Made by a program: the position numbers and the translations under genes. Below, one piece after another: positions 52,850-63,218 of a DNA stretch of 64,000 nucleotides. Every line of letters starts with the position of its first letter. Positions within the stretch are counted from its first letter, which is position 1. Location: NCBI GenBank assembly GCA_021816775.1, contig JAKAXA010000003.1, forward strand, positions 1 to 64,000. The letters run 5' to 3'. The notes beneath the pieces were generated by a model. That model was not told where the DNA came from. It saw nothing but the letters and a program-made list of their open reading frames with translations, and searched no databases. This DNA is from Pseudomonadota bacterium (GTDB lineage: Bacteria; Pseudomonadota; Gammaproteobacteria; Steroidobacterales; Steroidobacteraceae).

Positions 52850-53938
52850 CTAGGAACGCCGCCGCGGCTCCTTGGAAGACTGGCGGTCGCTTTGTGGCGG
52901 CGCGGCCGCGTTGGATCTTGCCCGCGCTATCATCCGCTTCACCTGCGGGTTTGCATGTATGGGAGCCAATTGTATTTCCGGGTGCGTGGCCTGAAAGACC
53001 CGAAAGATCTCATCGGCGAATGCTTGCCCGATGGACGGGACTTCATGGAAGTCGAGAATGACGACCTTGAACAGCTCGACCCGGGCCAGGAGGCGTTTGG
53101 CTTGGGAGCGTGAGATCAGGTTCTCGTGGCCATATCTGGCCAACTTCACGGGCACCGTGGTCTTGCTGAAGCCGTAGTCATCGCCCGAGGTGTACTGATC
53201 GAAGATCTTACCGAGCGTTCTTGCGGTGTGGTTGCTCAGTTTCATCCACACGAACGTTCCCGGGCTCGCCGCTGCGTCTCGCCGGCCAGTCCAATCCCAA
53301 TCGTCGCGAAACTGGTGGCTGAAGGAAACCCCGCCGGACCGGATGTCGAATTCGTCAAACACTCTCGATGAGAAAAAGATGCCTTCGCCGCTATGCCTGC
53401 TTGGATCCGTGGTCAGTTTGCCCTTGGCCAATTCCAGAACCGCGTGCCTTTCGTCCAGCAGATTCAGCGCTGTCTGAATTTTCCTGAATATGCCGATTCC
53501 GTCATCGAGGAGCGCCATCTCGGTTGTAACAGCCGTCTTCTTGATGCCAACGTGGATCCACGTTCCCCGGGAATGATCCAGCGCATTGTTGAACATCTCG
53601 GTGAACCCGTAATTCCAGATGGTCAGGACGTTATCCGGCAGTTCGCCAAGAACCTTGGCAATCGGATCCCGCCAGACAACATCCTCGGCCATCCCTGCCG
53701 AAATCTCGAACGCGCCTCGCCACTGCAGCAGCGCGGCCAATCCGTATGCGCGGCCTCTCGTCCGGCCCGTCTGGATGATCGCGTTCTCCTTGAGAAGCCG
53801 ATCCAGATGCTTGTTGACCGCCTGCCTCGTGATGCCGAAGTGTTCGGCCGCTACGCGGCCGATGTTCGTCGGATGGCGCTGCAGCTTCTCCAGGATGAAG
53901 CGCCGGACATCCGCCCCTCTGGCGCGAACCCTCCTCAT
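52850..53938 (-). CDS. Regulator combining wHTH, GHKL ATPase and STAS-like DUF4325
   Basis: A 362-aa protein with three parts. Residues 10-60 form a winged helix ([20 protein letters not shown]). About 95-235 is a GHKL/HATPase_c domain with N-box [11 protein letters not shown]1 DDGIGIF and a glycine loop SGEGIFF. About 260-340 is a DUF4325 STAS-like domain ([19 protein letters not shown]). This joins in one chain the DNA reader, anti-sigma-kinase-like ATPase and anti-anti-sigma-like module that partner-switching systems split among proteins. Codon use and base composition are less GC-rich than the neighbours, suggesting transfer. Three phased TTGACAA repeats lie just upstream and may be its operator. 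Function unknown; a solitary regulator is my reading. Confidence 0.82.
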   Translation of the reverse strand: MRRVRARGADVRRFILEKLQRHPTNIGRVAAEHFGITRQAVNKHLDRLLKENAIIQTGRTRGRAYGLAALLQWRGAFEISAGMAEDVVWRDPIAKVLGELPDNVLTIWNYGFTEMFNNALDHSRGTWIHVGIKKTAVTTEMALLDDGIGIFRKIQTALNLLDERHAVLELAKGKLTTDPSRHSGEGIFFSSRVFDEFDIRSGGVSFSHQFRDDWDWTGRRDAAASPGTFVWMKLSNHTARTLGKIFDQYTSGDDYGFSKTTVPVKLARYGHENLISRSQAKRLLARVELFKVVILDFHEVPSIGQAFADEIFRVFQATHPEIQLAPIHANPQVKRMIARARSNAAAPPQSDRQSSKEPRRRS

Positions 53939-53978
53939 CTGCGGCCTCGCCCCGCAATGGCGGGACCCTGCTCATTTA

Positions 53979-54030
53979 ATTGTCAATCTTTTGAATAATT
54001 ATTGTCAACTCTAAAGGCTATATTGTCAAC
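53979..54030 (-). repeat. Three phased TTGACAA repeats upstream of the wHTH-GHKL gene
   Basis: On the plus strand TTGTCAA occurs at 53980-53986, 54002-54008 and 54023-54029, at 22- and 21-bp intervals (two helical turns), in an AT-rich patch ending about 40 bp before the gene start. Read on the minus strand each is TTGACAA, so one could also act as a -35 hexamer. The layout suggests cooperative binding by the wHTH protein itself. Confidence 0.6.
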
Positions 54031-54560
54031 TTCCTGCGTGAGCTTGCGCGTCATGGATGAGCCCGAACCTGTTGCCGGCTTTCGGCTCAATTGCAGTCTG
54101 ATCCGCACGACTGCCGGCATCGCGGGCCGAGCCGGGTTCAGGCAGTCGAGCGCGCGCGCCGGCCGCGGTGTCCCGCGCACGCAGTCCGCAGAGCAGGGTC
54201 CCTCGGAATGGGCCGGCCGATCGGTTCCACTGCGGGATCCTGAGGGTGTGCGGCTGCGCCGATCACGTTCGCACTGCAAGCGCCGCCCCGGGCAAGGGCG
54301 GGCATTTCTGGGCTTCGATCGCGCTGCGATCGGTTCGCAGCGGATCCGATCGTGTCGGCGGTGTGCGATCAGGCCGCCGAGCAATGAGCATTTCCGGCCC
54401 CGGGCTCGGGCGGCGGCACATCCGCTCGCGCCCTCGCGCGCGGCACCGTGAATCTGTCACATGATGCTCGCCGGTCTTCGTGCGGCCGCTCGGGCAGTCC
54501 CGCCTCATCTATGCGACACTTGCCGTCCATAATTATTGGGTCGATGGGGTTGCCTGGATC
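54031..54560. other. 530 bp without a recognisable gene
   Basis: Short open frames on the plus strand are arginine-rich and resemble nothing I know. The 3' end carries an AT-rich TAATTATT (about 54531-54538) some 22 bases before the permease ATG that may be part of its promoter. Confidence 0.45.
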
Positions 54561-56045
54561 ATGAACGACGCCACCGAGAGCGACGCACCGGTCGCGCAGG
54601 GACACTCGCTGCTGCGCAAGCTCTTCGCCGTGCACCCGGTGGTCGCGCCCGAGCGCGCCGGAGCGGAGCGGCTGAAGCAGGCACTGTCGGTGTGGGCGCT
54701 CATGGCGATCGGCATCGGCGCGACCATCGGCACCGGCATCTTCGTGCTCACCGGCACGGTGGCGGCGAACCAGTCGGGTCCCGCGATCACCATTTCACTC
54801 GGCATCGCCGCCTTCGGCAGCGGACTTGCGGCGTTGTGCTATGCGGAGTTTGCCGCGTTTCTGCCGGTGCCCGGCAGCGCCTACAGCTACACGTACGCGA
54901 CGCTCGGCGAGGTGACGGCGTGGTTCATCGGCTGGAACCTGCTGCTGGAATACGGCATCTCCGCCTCGGCGGTCGCGGTGAGCTGGTCGGCGTACGTCGC
55001 CAATCTGCTTGGCAGCTGGGGCATTCATATGCCGGCGATGTGGATCAATGCGCCGCTGCAGGAGAACGCCGCCGGGCACCTCGTGGCCACGGGTGCGATC
55101 GTGAACGTGCCGGCGGTGCTGATCGTGCTGGCGCTCAGCGCCGTGTGTTATGTCGGCATCCAGGAGACCGCGCGCGCCACGAATTTCATGGTGGCGCTGA
55201 AGGTGGCGGTGATCCTCGTGTTCGTCGTGGCCGGACTGAAGTTCATCTCCCCGAGCAACTGGCACCCGTACATTCCGCCCAACACGGGCACGTTCGGCCG
55301 CTTCGGCTGGACGGGGGTTTTTCAGGGCGCGGGCATCATATTCTTCTCCTACGTGGGATTCGATACGGCCTCCACCACGGCGCTCGAGGCGCGCAACCCG
55401 CAGCGCGACCTGCCGCTCGGCATCATCGGGACATTGGTGGTTTCCACGGTGCTGTACATGGCCATGGCCGCGACCATCACCGGCATGGTGCCGTATTTCA
55501 AGCTCAACGTGGCAGCGCCCGTGGCGGTGGCGCTCGATGCGCACCCGGCGCTGTCCTGGCTGCGCTCGCTGGTGATCCTCGGGACGATCATCGGCATGAC
55601 ATCGGTCATTCTGACCTCGATCCTGGGCCAGCCGCGCATCCTGCTGTCGATGGCCGATGACGGGCTGCTGCCCCCGGCGATGAGCCGCTGTCATCCGCGC
55701 TTCAAGACGCCGCATGTTTCCACCGCGATCACGGGGATCGGCGCGGCTTTGATCGCCGGGATCTTTCCGCTCGATGTGCTGGCGGACCTGATCTCCATCG
55801 GCATTCTGCTGGCCTTCGCCGTGGTGTGCATCGGCGTGCTGGTCATGCGCCACACCCGCCCGGACGTACCGCGTCCGTTCCGGGTTCCCTGGGCGTGGCT
55901 GCTCTGCCCGCTCGGGGCGGTGGTGTGCCTCGGCATGACGTACTTCCTGTCCGATGCGACCTGGATCCGGCTGGTGGTCTGGACCCTGGTCGGCGGGGCG
56001 ATCTACGTGTTCTACGGATTCCGGCACAGCAAGCAGCGCGCATGA
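54561..56045 (+). CDS. APC-superfamily amino acid/polyamine permease
   Basis: Secondary transporter of the APC superfamily, cationic amino acid transporter (YhdG-like) branch, 494 aa with about 12 helices. The first helix carries GIGATIGTGIFVLTG, the conserved APC substrate-binding signature; FFSYVGFDTASTTALEARNP and SILGQPRILLSMADDGLLP are also typical. The start is ATG 54561. It overlaps the agmatine deiminase gene by 4 bp, so the substrate is likely arginine, agmatine or another polyamine. Confidence 0.9.
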   Translation: MNDATESDAPVAQGHSLLRKLFAVHPVVAPERAGAERLKQALSVWALMAIGIGATIGTGIFVLTGTVAANQSGPAITISLGIAAFGSGLAALCYAEFAAFLPVPGSAYSYTYATLGEVTAWFIGWNLLLEYGISASAVAVSWSAYVANLLGSWGIHMPAMWINAPLQENAAGHLVATGAIVNVPAVLIVLALSAVCYVGIQETARATNFMVALKVAVILVFVVAGLKFISPSNWHPYIPPNTGTFGRFGWTGVFQGAGIIFFSYVGFDTASTTALEARNPQRDLPLGIIGTLVVSTVLYMAMAATITGMVPYFKLNVAAPVAVALDAHPALSWLRSLVILGTIIGMTSVILTSILGQPRILLSMADDGLLPPAMSRCHPRFKTPHVSTAITGIGAALIAGIFPLDVLADLISIGILLAFAVVCIGVLVMRHTRPDVPRPFRVPWAWLLCPLGAVVCLGMTYFLSDATWIRLVVWTLVGGAIYVFYGFRHSKQRA

Positions 56046-57187
56046 GCTTGCTCGATGTCGGCGCGCTGCCCGGTACGCCGGCCGGCGACGGCTGGTGGAT
56101 GCCGGCGGAGTTCGAGGCGCACGAGGGCTGCTGGATGCTCTGGCCCGAGCGTCCCGACAACTGGCGGGAGCGGGCCGGTCCTGCGCAGGCGGCGTTCGCC
56201 GCCGTGGCTGAGGCCATCAGCCGCTTCGAGCCGGTGCGCGTGGGCGTTTCGCCCGCGCATGCCGCGGCGGCGCGCGCGCAGTTGCCCCCGCAGGTCGGGG
56301 TGGTCGCGCTGGCGCACGATGACTGCTGGATGCGCGATGTCGGTCCGACCTTCCTCGTCAGCGAACGCGGCGGGCTGCGCGGCGTGCACTGGCGGTTCAA
56401 CGCCTGGGGTGGGCTCGAGGGGGGGCTGTATCACCCCTGGGATCAGGATGAGCGCGTGGCTGCCGAGGTGCTCTCGCTCGAAGCGCGTCCCCGCTACCGG
56501 GCGCCCATCGTGATCGAGGGCGGAGCGATCCATGTCGACGGCGAGGGCACGGCGCTGCTCGCCGAGGAGTGTGTGCTCAACCCCAATCGCAATCCCGGCA
56601 TGAGGCGCGAGCGCATGGAGGCGGTGCTGCGCGAGTATCTCGGCGTGAGTCAGTTCATCTGGCTCGGTCTGGGCGTGTACAACGACGAGACCGACGGGCA
56701 CATCGACAACCTCGCCTGCTTCCTCGCGCCGGGCAAAGTGTGCCTCACCTGGACCGACGACCCGGCCGATCCGCAGTATCAGCGCTCGCGCGAGGCGTGG
56801 GAGCGCCTGAACGGCGCGCGCGATGCGCGCGGCCGGCGGATCGAGGTGGCGAAGCTGCCGATGCCGGGGCCGCTTTACATGAGCGAACAGGAATCGCAAG
56901 GTCTCGCACCGAGCGAGGCCTGCAAGCCGCGCCGCGCCGGCGAGCGACTCGCGGCGAGCTACGTGAACTTCTATTTCGCCAATGGCGGGCTGGTGATGCC
57001 GCTGCTCGATGCGCGCACCGATGCGCAGGCGGCCGGGATACTGCGGCGCCTGTGCCCTGATCGGGAGGTGATCGGCGTGCCGGCGCGCGAGATCCTGCTC
57101 GGCGGCGGCGGCATCCACTGCATCACCCAACAGGTGCCGGATTCGCGCGCACCGCGGGTGAGGCCTGTGGCGCCTCGCGCTGCCTGA
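56042..57187 (+). CDS. aguA: Agmatine deiminase
   Basis: Hydrolyses agmatine to N-carbamoylputrescine and ammonia (peptidyl-arginine deiminase superfamily, 381 aa). Conserved pieces are MPAEFEAHEGCWMLWPERPD, DDCWMRDVGPTF, IEGGAIHVDGEGT, DETDGHIDNLACF and the catalytic cysteine in GGGGIHCITQQ. The ATG overlaps the permease stop. The next enzyme, N-carbamoylputrescine amidohydrolase, is not in the window. It may feed putrescine to the Puu genes 8 kb upstream. Confidence 0.95.
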   Translation: MSLLDVGALPGTPAGDGWWMPAEFEAHEGCWMLWPERPDNWRERAGPAQAAFAAVAEAISRFEPVRVGVSPAHAAAARAQLPPQVGVVALAHDDCWMRDVGPTFLVSERGGLRGVHWRFNAWGGLEGGLYHPWDQDERVAAEVLSLEARPRYRAPIVIEGGAIHVDGEGTALLAEECVLNPNRNPGMRRERMEAVLREYLGVSQFIWLGLGVYNDETDGHIDNLACFLAPGKVCLTWTDDPADPQYQRSREAWERLNGARDARGRRIEVAKLPMPGPLYMSEQESQGLAPSEACKPRRAGERLAASYVNFYFANGGLVMPLLDARTDAQAAGILRRLCPDREVIGVPAREILLGGGGIHCITQQVPDSRAPRVRPVAPRAA

Positions 57188-57199
57188 GTCCCGCGCGGC

Positions 57200-58186
57200 T
57201 CAGCCGGCTCGGGCGGCGTCCGAGCTTGCGAGCAACGCGGCGAATTGCGTCAGGTCGATGTTGCCGCCCGAGAGAATCACCCCGACACGCTTGCCGGTGA
57301 GGCCGAGCCGGCCGCCGAAGGCGGCTGCGGCAGCCAGAGCCCCGGTCGGCTCGACGACGATCTTCATGCGCTCGGCGAAGAAGGCCATCGCTGCGACCAG
57401 CTGCGCATCGCTCACCGTGACGATGTCGGTCACGAGCTCGGCGATCACCGGGAAGGTGTGCTTGCCGAGGTGTTGGGTCTGCGCGCCGTCGGCGATGGTC
57501 GAGGGCGTGGCGATGTGCACGATGTGCCCGGCGCGCAGGCTCTGCCGGCCGTCATCGCCCGCCTCAGGCTCGACGCCGAGCACCGCGCAGCCGGGACTGA
57601 GCGCGCGCGCGGCGAGCGCGCTGCCCGAGAGCAGTCCGCCGCCGCCGAGCGGCACGAGGAGCGTATCGAGCGGACCTGCCGCCTCGATGAGCTCCGCCGC
57701 GGCGGTGCCCTGGCCGGCCATGATGTCGGGGTGATCGTAGGGCGGAATGAGAGTGAGGCCGCGCTCGGCCGCGAGGCGCCGGCCGAGCGCCTCGCGGTCC
57801 TCGCGGTAGCGGTCGTAGAACACCACCTCGCCGCCGTAATGGCGGGTCGCGGCAACCTTGCTGCGCGGGGCATCCTGCGGCATGACGATGACTGCGTGGC
57901 TCTCGAGCAGCCGGCAGGCGAGAGCGATCGCCTGGGCATGGTTGCCCGAGGAGAAGGCGACCACTCCGGCGGCGCGCCGCGCCGGCTCGAGGCGCGCGAC
58001 GGCGTTGTAGGCGCCGCGGAACTTGAACGCGCCCATGCGCTGGAAATTCTCGCACTTGAAGTAGAGTTGCGCGCCGCACATCGCATCGGCGGTGCGCGAG
58101 GTCAGAACGGGCGTGCGGTGCGCTACGCCATCGAGCCGCCGCTGCGCGGCCCGGATGTCCTCGAACGAGATCGCCAGCTCGCTCAT
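57200..58186 (-). CDS. Threonine dehydratase/serine racemase-like PLP enzyme
   Basis: Fold-type II PLP enzyme (328 aa) without the regulatory ACT domain of biosynthetic IlvA, so of the catabolic threonine dehydratase or serine/threonine racemase type. The PLP lysine is in ENFQRMGAFKFRGAYNA, the phosphate loop is GGGGLLSG, and SSGNHAQAIALA is the substrate loop. The start is ATG 58186. Pirin lies 13 bp upstream on the same strand; the two may be co-transcribed, pirin first. Confidence 0.9.
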   Translation of the reverse strand: MSELAISFEDIRAAQRRLDGVAHRTPVLTSRTADAMCGAQLYFKCENFQRMGAFKFRGAYNAVARLEPARRAAGVVAFSSGNHAQAIALACRLLESHAVIVMPQDAPRSKVAATRHYGGEVVFYDRYREDREALGRRLAAERGLTLIPPYDHPDIMAGQGTAAAELIEAAGPLDTLLVPLGGGGLLSGSALAARALSPGCAVLGVEPEAGDDGRQSLRAGHIVHIATPSTIADGAQTQHLGKHTFPVIAELVTDIVTVSDAQLVAAMAFFAERMKIVVEPTGALAAAAAFGGRLGLTGKRVGVILSGGNIDLTQFAALLASSDAARAG

Positions 58187-58199
58187 GTGGCGTGCCGGC

Positions 58200-59120
58200 T
58201 CAGGCCGGATCCGGCAGCGCAATGAACTCGTGCTCGTCGCCCGGCACCCTCGGGAAGCGGCCCTCGCGCCAGTCACGCTTGGCCTGCTCGATGCGCTCGA
58301 GCGAACTCGACACGAAGTTCCAGTAGATGTGCCGCTCGCCGACCGGCTCGCCGCCGAGCAGCGCCACGCGCGCACCGCTCTCGGTGCGCAGCGTGGCCGA
58401 AGCTCCCTCGGCGAACACCAGCATGCGGCCCGGGCCTGCCGGTTCGCGCGCACAGCTCAGGCGTCCCTCGATCACGTAGGCGGCGCGTTGCGAGTAGGCA
58501 TCCGTGAGCGGAAACTCGCACCCCGGCGGGAGGGAGACGTCGGCGTAAAAGAGCGGCGAGAGCGTCGCCACGGGCGATTGCCGTCCGTAAACCTCTCCGG
58601 CGATGATGCGCACCCGCGCGCCGGCGACCTCGACGATCGGCAGCGTATCGGCCGGATGATGATGAAACTGCGGGTCGGTCTCCTCGTGCGCCGGGGGCAG
58701 CGCGACCCACAGCTGCAGGCCGTTCAGGCGCGAGCCGTTGCGCCGCCGCTCGGCAGCGGTGCGCTCCGAGTGCACGATGCCGCGCCCGGCGGTCATCCAA
58801 TTGACGTCCCCGGGGCGGATGGCCTGATGCGAGCCCAGGCTGTCGCGGTGGATGATCTCGCCCTCGAACAGATACGTGACCGTCGCGAGGCCGATGTGCG
58901 GATGCGGCCGCACGTCGATGCCGTGCCCGGGCGGCAGGTCGGCCGGGCCCATGTGATCGAAGAAAATGAACGGGCCGACCATCCGGCGGGCCGCCGAGGG
59001 CAGCACGCGGCCGACCACCAGGTCACCGAGATCGCGCGGCCGGGCGTCGATGATCGTCGCAAGCTGCGGCGTTGCCGGGCGGTCCGTACAGACCGGCTCG
59101 GCGGTGGGCAATGCGCTCAT
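58200..59120 (-). CDS. Pirin family protein
   Basis: Bicupin protein (306 aa) of the pirin family; members bind iron and some have quercetinase activity, while others modulate metabolic enzymes. The metal site is formed by histidines in [19 protein letters not shown] and by [11 protein letters not shown]. The N-terminal cupin is well conserved, the C-terminal one less so ([14 protein letters not shown]). The start is ATG 59120. Divergent from the dehydrogenase gene. Cellular role unknown. Confidence 0.92.
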   Translation of the reverse strand: MSALPTAEPVCTDRPATPQLATIIDARPRDLGDLVVGRVLPSAARRMVGPFIFFDHMGPADLPPGHGIDVRPHPHIGLATVTYLFEGEIIHRDSLGSHQAIRPGDVNWMTAGRGIVHSERTAAERRRNGSRLNGLQLWVALPPAHEETDPQFHHHPADTLPIVEVAGARVRIIAGEVYGRQSPVATLSPLFYADVSLPPGCEFPLTDAYSQRAAYVIEGRLSCAREPAGPGRMLVFAEGASATLRTESGARVALLGGEPVGERHIYWNFVSSSLERIEQAKRDWREGRFPRVPGDEHEFIALPDPA

Positions 59121-59203
59121 CCTGGACTCTCCCGCTGGATCCCCCGGGTACGATGCTAGCATCGTGGGCGATGGGCGGCGCATTGAACGAGGTGGAGGGG
59201 AAT

Positions 59204-60076
59204 ATGAACGTGGGATTCATCGGACTCGGCAATATGGGGCGCGCCATGGCCGAGCGGCTGCTCGCCGCGGGTCATGCGCTGCGGGTATGGAACCGCTCGA
59301 GCGAGCCGGCGCGACAGCTGGCCGCCCGGGGCGCGCAGGCGATGGCCACGGCGCGCGAGGCGTGCGATGCCGAGGTGGTGTTCTCCATTCTGAGTGATGA
59401 CCGCGTGGTGCGCGAGGTGCTGCTCGGCGCAGCACTGCCCGCCGCACGAGCCGGCATCGTGCACGTCAACATGGCGACCATCTCCCCGCAGCTGAGCGAT
59501 GAGCTCGCTGCGCGCCTCGGCGAGGCCGGCTGCGGTTACATCGCCGCGCCGGTGCTCGGCCGCCCGGACGTCGCGGCGGCCGGCAAGCTCAATATTCTCG
59601 CCGCGGGAGCGGCGGCGGACATCGCGCGGGTGCAGCCGTTGCTCGATGTCATCGGGCAGAAGACCTGGCGCTTCGGCGAGCGCGCCGCACAGGCGAACGT
59701 GGTCAAGCTCGCCGTCAACTTTCTGCTGGCCGCGGCGATCGAGTCGATGGGCGAGGCGGCCGCGCTCGCCGGCGGCTACGGTATCGAGCCGTCGAGGCTG
59801 TTCGAGCTCATCGGTCAGACGCTCTTTCCCGGTCCGGTGTATCAGGGCTACGGGCGGGTGATCGCCGAGTCGCGCTTCGAGCCGGCCGGGTTCAGAGCCC
59901 GGCTCGGCCTGAAGGACGTACGCCTGGCGCTCGCGGCCGCCGAGGCCGTCAATACCCCGCTGCCGATCGGCAGCTGGGTGCGGGACTCGATGCTCGAGGC
60001 GCTCTCGCGCGGCGAGGGGGAGAAGGAGTTCGGCGCGGTGCTGGGGCGCGCGGCGATGCGCCGCGCGGGCCGTTAA
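59204..60076 (+). CDS. Beta-hydroxyacid dehydrogenase (3-hydroxyisobutyrate/tartronate semialdehyde reductase family)
   Basis: NAD(P)-dependent oxidoreductase of 290 aa. The Rossmann motif is GFIGLGNMG at the very start, the substrate loop is [12 protein letters not shown], and the catalytic lysine is in [11 protein letters not shown]. The arginine in [10 protein letters not shown] suggests NADPH preference. The start is ATG 59204 with GGAGGGG at 59194-59200. The stop shares bases with the stop of the convergent TPR gene (TTAA). Closest by pattern to GLYR/succinic-semialdehyde reductase-type members; substrate not certain. Confidence 0.9.
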   Translation: MNVGFIGLGNMGRAMAERLLAAGHALRVWNRSSEPARQLAARGAQAMATAREACDAEVVFSILSDDRVVREVLLGAALPAARAGIVHVNMATISPQLSDELAARLGEAGCGYIAAPVLGRPDVAAAGKLNILAAGAAADIARVQPLLDVIGQKTWRFGERAAQANVVKLAVNFLLAAAIESMGEAAALAGGYGIEPSRLFELIGQTLFPGPVYQGYGRVIAESRFEPAGFRARLGLKDVRLALAAAEAVNTPLPIGSWVRDSMLEALSRGEGEKEFGAVLGRAAMRRAGR

Positions 60077-60804
60077 GCGAGCCGGGCCGCCGCATCGAGC
60101 CAGGCGCGCTGCGCCCGGCGGTAGTGCGCCGGGGCGATGCGCGCCTGATCGAGCAGCTCGCGGACGACCTTGCGCGCCTCCTCCCGCCGGCCCTGCCGAT
60201 CGAGCAGCTGCGCGTAGCGCACCGCCGCCTCCGCACCCGGATAGGCGGGCGCGAGCGTGCGGTATTCATCCACGGCCCGCTCGAGATTGCCTTCCTCCTC
60301 GAGCGCGCGCGCGTAGAGCAGATGCCGCTCCGGGGAGTTGAAACCGGGGTTGTGCTGCATCAGCGTCTCGAGCGTGGCCCGCGCCGCGGGCGCATCGCCC
60401 TTGTCGAACTGCGCACGCGCGAGCCCCAGCATGAGGTTCGGATCGTGCTCGTACAGCCCGGTCAGGGTCTGCTGGTACTGGGCGATCGCCTCCTCGTAGC
60501 GGCCGTGGCGGGCGAGTTCCTCGGCGTAGCGCTGCCGGCTCGCCACGTTGCCGGTCACTTGGGCTTCCCGCTCGAAGCGGCGCAGATCCCCGAACGGATC
60601 CATGGCCTTCTTCAGGCCGCGCGCGGTGCGCTGGCCCGACCGGCTGCGGAACAGCTCCGGCACGATCTCCACCGCCGTGTACGCCAGTGCGCCAAGCAGC
60701 GGCAGGAACAACATCACCCAGACCCAGATCCAGTTCCGCCCGGTCTTGATGCAGTGGATGATCAGGGCGATGGACAGGGCGTACGGGAGGATCAGGTACA
60801 GCAT
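60073..60804 (-). CDS. Membrane-anchored TPR protein
   Basis: A 243-aa protein with two N-terminal membrane helices (LYLILPYALSIALIIHC and WVWVMLFLPLLGALAYTAV) that look like the phospholipase-D-nuclease N-terminal anchor. About four TPR-like helix pairs follow (for example RQRYAEELARHGRYEEAIAQ, LYARALEEEGNLERAVDEY, VRYAQLLDRQGRREEARKV), facing the cytoplasm or periplasm. Probably a scaffold or assembly factor. Divergent from the patatin gene, 79 bp apart. Confidence 0.85.
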   Translation of the reverse strand: MLYLILPYALSIALIIHCIKTGRNWIWVWVMLFLPLLGALAYTAVEIVPELFRSRSGQRTARGLKKAMDPFGDLRRFEREAQVTGNVASRQRYAEELARHGRYEEAIAQYQQTLTGLYEHDPNLMLGLARAQFDKGDAPAARATLETLMQHNPGFNSPERHLLYARALEEEGNLERAVDEYRTLAPAYPGAEAAVRYAQLLDRQGRREEARKVVRELLDQARIAPAHYRRAQRAWLDAAARLA

Positions 60805-60883
60805 GAGCGCGGTATCCTACCCCATCCCGCCGGCGACCCGCTCGGGCGGGAGATCGTTCCGTGATGCTGATATTCTGCCGCGC

Positions 60884-63196
60884 ATGAAAGTCCTCACGGC
60901 GGCCGGTGTGCGCCTGGGCGTGCTCGGCCTCGCGGCACTGCTCGGCTCGCACCTGCGTGTCGCCGCCGCGGCGGACGCTCCCCATTTGCCGAGACTGCGC
61001 GCCGGGGTGTACGTGGCGAACCCCGCTGCGCTGCGCCCGGGGGCAGCCCATCGCCCGCGCATCGGGCTCGTGCTCTCCGGAGGCGGTGCGCGTGGCCTGG
61101 CGCACATCGGCGTGCTCAAGGTGTTGCAGAAGCTGCGCGTGCCGGTCGATGCGATCGCCGGCACCAGCATGGGCGCGGTGGTCGGGGGGCTCTACGCCAG
61201 CGGGCTCACTGCCGGGCAGATCGAGGCGGTGGTGCATTCGCTCAACTGGCAGGAGGCCTTCCGCGATCAGCCGCCGCGCCAGGACCTCTCGCTGCGCCGC
61301 AAGGAGGAGGACGACAACTTCCTCGTCAATTTCCGCATCGGCGTCAAGGACGGCGAATTGGTGCTGCCGCAGGGCCTGATCGAGGGGCAGGGTCTCACCG
61401 AGATCCTGCGCCGCCTGACGCTGCCGGTGGCGCGGATCACGAATTTCAACGATCTGCCGACGCCGTTTCGCGCCGTGGCCACCGACCTCGCGACGGGCAA
61501 GGAAGTGGTGATGAGTTCCGGCGATCTGACCAGCGCGATGCGCGCGAGCATGTCGGTTCCGGGAGTATTCGCGCCGGTGGCGCGCAACGGACGGCTGTTG
61601 ATCGACGGCGGCGTGTCCGACAATGTTCCGATCGACGTCGCCCGCGCCATGGGCGTCGATGTGCTGATCGTGGTCGACGTCAGCTACCCGCTGCGCTCGC
61701 CGATGCGCCTGAACGGTGTGGCCGGCATCAGCGCCCAGACGCTCGCGATCCTGATGCAGCGCAAGTCCGACGAGCAGCTGGCCACGCTGAGCCGGCGCGA
61801 CGTGCTTATCCGGCCGAGCCTGCAGCGCATCTCCTCGTTCGATTTCGGCAACGTCAACCGGCTGATCGCCATCGGCGAGGCGGCCGCCTGGAAGATGCGC
61901 AGGCGCCTCGAGGCGTTCTCGGTGAGCCCGGCGGCCTACCGCCGCTACCAGGAGCGCCGCGCGCGCATGCGCCGGCCGCCGCCGCGCATCGCCTTCGTCG
62001 AGGTGCAGGTCGGCTCGAGCCGCTTCTCGGCCCCCGTCGAGAAGCTCTTCAGCGGCATCATCGGCAAGCGGCTCGACCCGAACGCGATCTCGCGGCGCAT
62101 CACCACGCTCTACGGCCAGGGCGGCTTCGATACGATCGATTACCAGCTGGTGCGCCGCGGCAAGCGCTACGGCCTGCTGATCGACGCGCGCCGCGCGGCG
62201 ATCGGCCCGAACTACCTGCGCTTCGGCGTCAGTTTGCAGGATGACTTCGCGGGGGATGCGACCTACGAGGCGGCCGCCCGTTACGTCATGTCGGAGATCA
62301 CCCGACCGGGCGGGGAGTGGGTGACCGACGGGGAGATCGGCCAGACCTCCAGGCTCGCCACCGAGGTGTATCTGCCGTTTTCCAAGTTCTCCGGCTGGTT
62401 CGTCCTGCCGCAGGTGTCGGTCGCGGCGAGCGACCTGCCGTTTCTGGTCGGCCAGAGCGTGCGCGCGCAGTATCGCGTGCACACGTTCAAGTACGGGCTG
62501 GATTTCGGCAAGCAGTTCGGCGACTGGGGCGAGATCCGCGCCGGGGCGTACCGCGAGCAGGGGCACTCACGGCTGACGATCGGCGATCCGAGCGACCCCG
62601 CGCTGCCGTTCCCGCCGCTGCAGAGCTTCGGCTCGCTCACCTACTTCGTGCGCTTCAGCTACGACACGCTCGACAACATCGATTTCCCGCACTCCGGCGA
62701 GCAGGCGTCCCTGCAGTGGAGCAGCGCGCACGATGCGGTCGGCGCGGTGCCGAGCTACAACCGGGTGACGTTCAGTTTTCTCGCGGCGCACACCTGGCGT
62801 GACCGCAATACCGTGGCGTTCTCGCTCTCGGGCGGGAGCCTGCTCAATCGCGCCACCAGCCTGCGCATGGAATTTCCGCTCGGCGGGTTCCTGAACCTCT
62901 CGGGCCTGAAGCCCTACTCGCTCTACGGACCGCACTACGGCATCGCGCGGCTGCTCGTGTACCGCGAGGTCGACCGCGGGGGCCCGGGCTACCTCGGCGT
63001 GCCGATCTACCTCGGCATGTCGCTCGAGGCGGGCAACGTGTGGCAGAACATGAGCGAGGCGAAGTGGAGCGGCCTGCACAAGGATGCGAGCATCTTTCTC
63101 GGGCTCGACACCTTCCTCGGCCCGCTCTACCTCGGCAGCGGCTTCGACGACCACGGCAACCAGGCGTACTACCTGTTCCTCGGCCGTACGTTCTGA
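60884..63196 (+). CDS. Patatin-like phospholipase autotransporter (type Vd, PlpD-like)
   Basis: A 770-aa exported protein with a signal peptide (about 1-30) and a patatin lipase domain (about 58-260): oxyanion loop [10 protein letters not shown], serine in GTSMG (S95) and aspartate in LLIDGG (D241). A POTRA-like domain follows (about 325-400, [16 protein letters not shown]), then a C-terminal outer-membrane beta-barrel of the Omp85 type that ends in phenylalanine (YYLFLGRTF). This order is that of type Vd autotransporters such as Pseudomonas PlpD. The start is ATG 60884. It likely acts on phospholipids at or outside the outer membrane. Confidence 0.92.
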   Translation: MKVLTAAGVRLGVLGLAALLGSHLRVAAAADAPHLPRLRAGVYVANPAALRPGAAHRPRIGLVLSGGGARGLAHIGVLKVLQKLRVPVDAIAGTSMGAVVGGLYASGLTAGQIEAVVHSLNWQEAFRDQPPRQDLSLRRKEEDDNFLVNFRIGVKDGELVLPQGLIEGQGLTEILRRLTLPVARITNFNDLPTPFRAVATDLATGKEVVMSSGDLTSAMRASMSVPGVFAPVARNGRLLIDGGVSDNVPIDVARAMGVDVLIVVDVSYPLRSPMRLNGVAGISAQTLAILMQRKSDEQLATLSRRDVLIRPSLQRISSFDFGNVNRLIAIGEAAAWKMRRRLEAFSVSPAAYRRYQERRARMRRPPPRIAFVEVQVGSSRFSAPVEKLFSGIIGKRLDPNAISRRITTLYGQGGFDTIDYQLVRRGKRYGLLIDARRAAIGPNYLRFGVSLQDDFAGDATYEAAARYVMSEITRPGGEWVTDGEIGQTSRLATEVYLPFSKFSGWFVLPQVSVAASDLPFLVGQSVRAQYRVHTFKYGLDFGKQFGDWGEIRAGAYREQGHSRLTIGDPSDPALPFPPLQSFGSLTYFVRFSYDTLDNIDFPHSGEQASLQWSSAHDAVGAVPSYNRVTFSFLAAHTWRDRNTVAFSLSGGSLLNRATSLRMEFPLGGFLNLSGLKPYSLYGPHYGIARLLVYREVDRGGPGYLGVPIYLGMSLEAGNVWQNMSEAKWSGLHKDASIFLGLDTFLGPLYLGSGFDDHGNQAYYLFLGRTF

Positions 63197-63218
63197 GGCG
63201 CCGCGCGCGCCCGAGCGG

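Noticed and set aside
54002-54451. Open frame of about 149 codons before the permease
   Set aside because: Arginine-rich, no ribosome-binding site, overlaps the TTGACAA repeat array and resembles no protein family.
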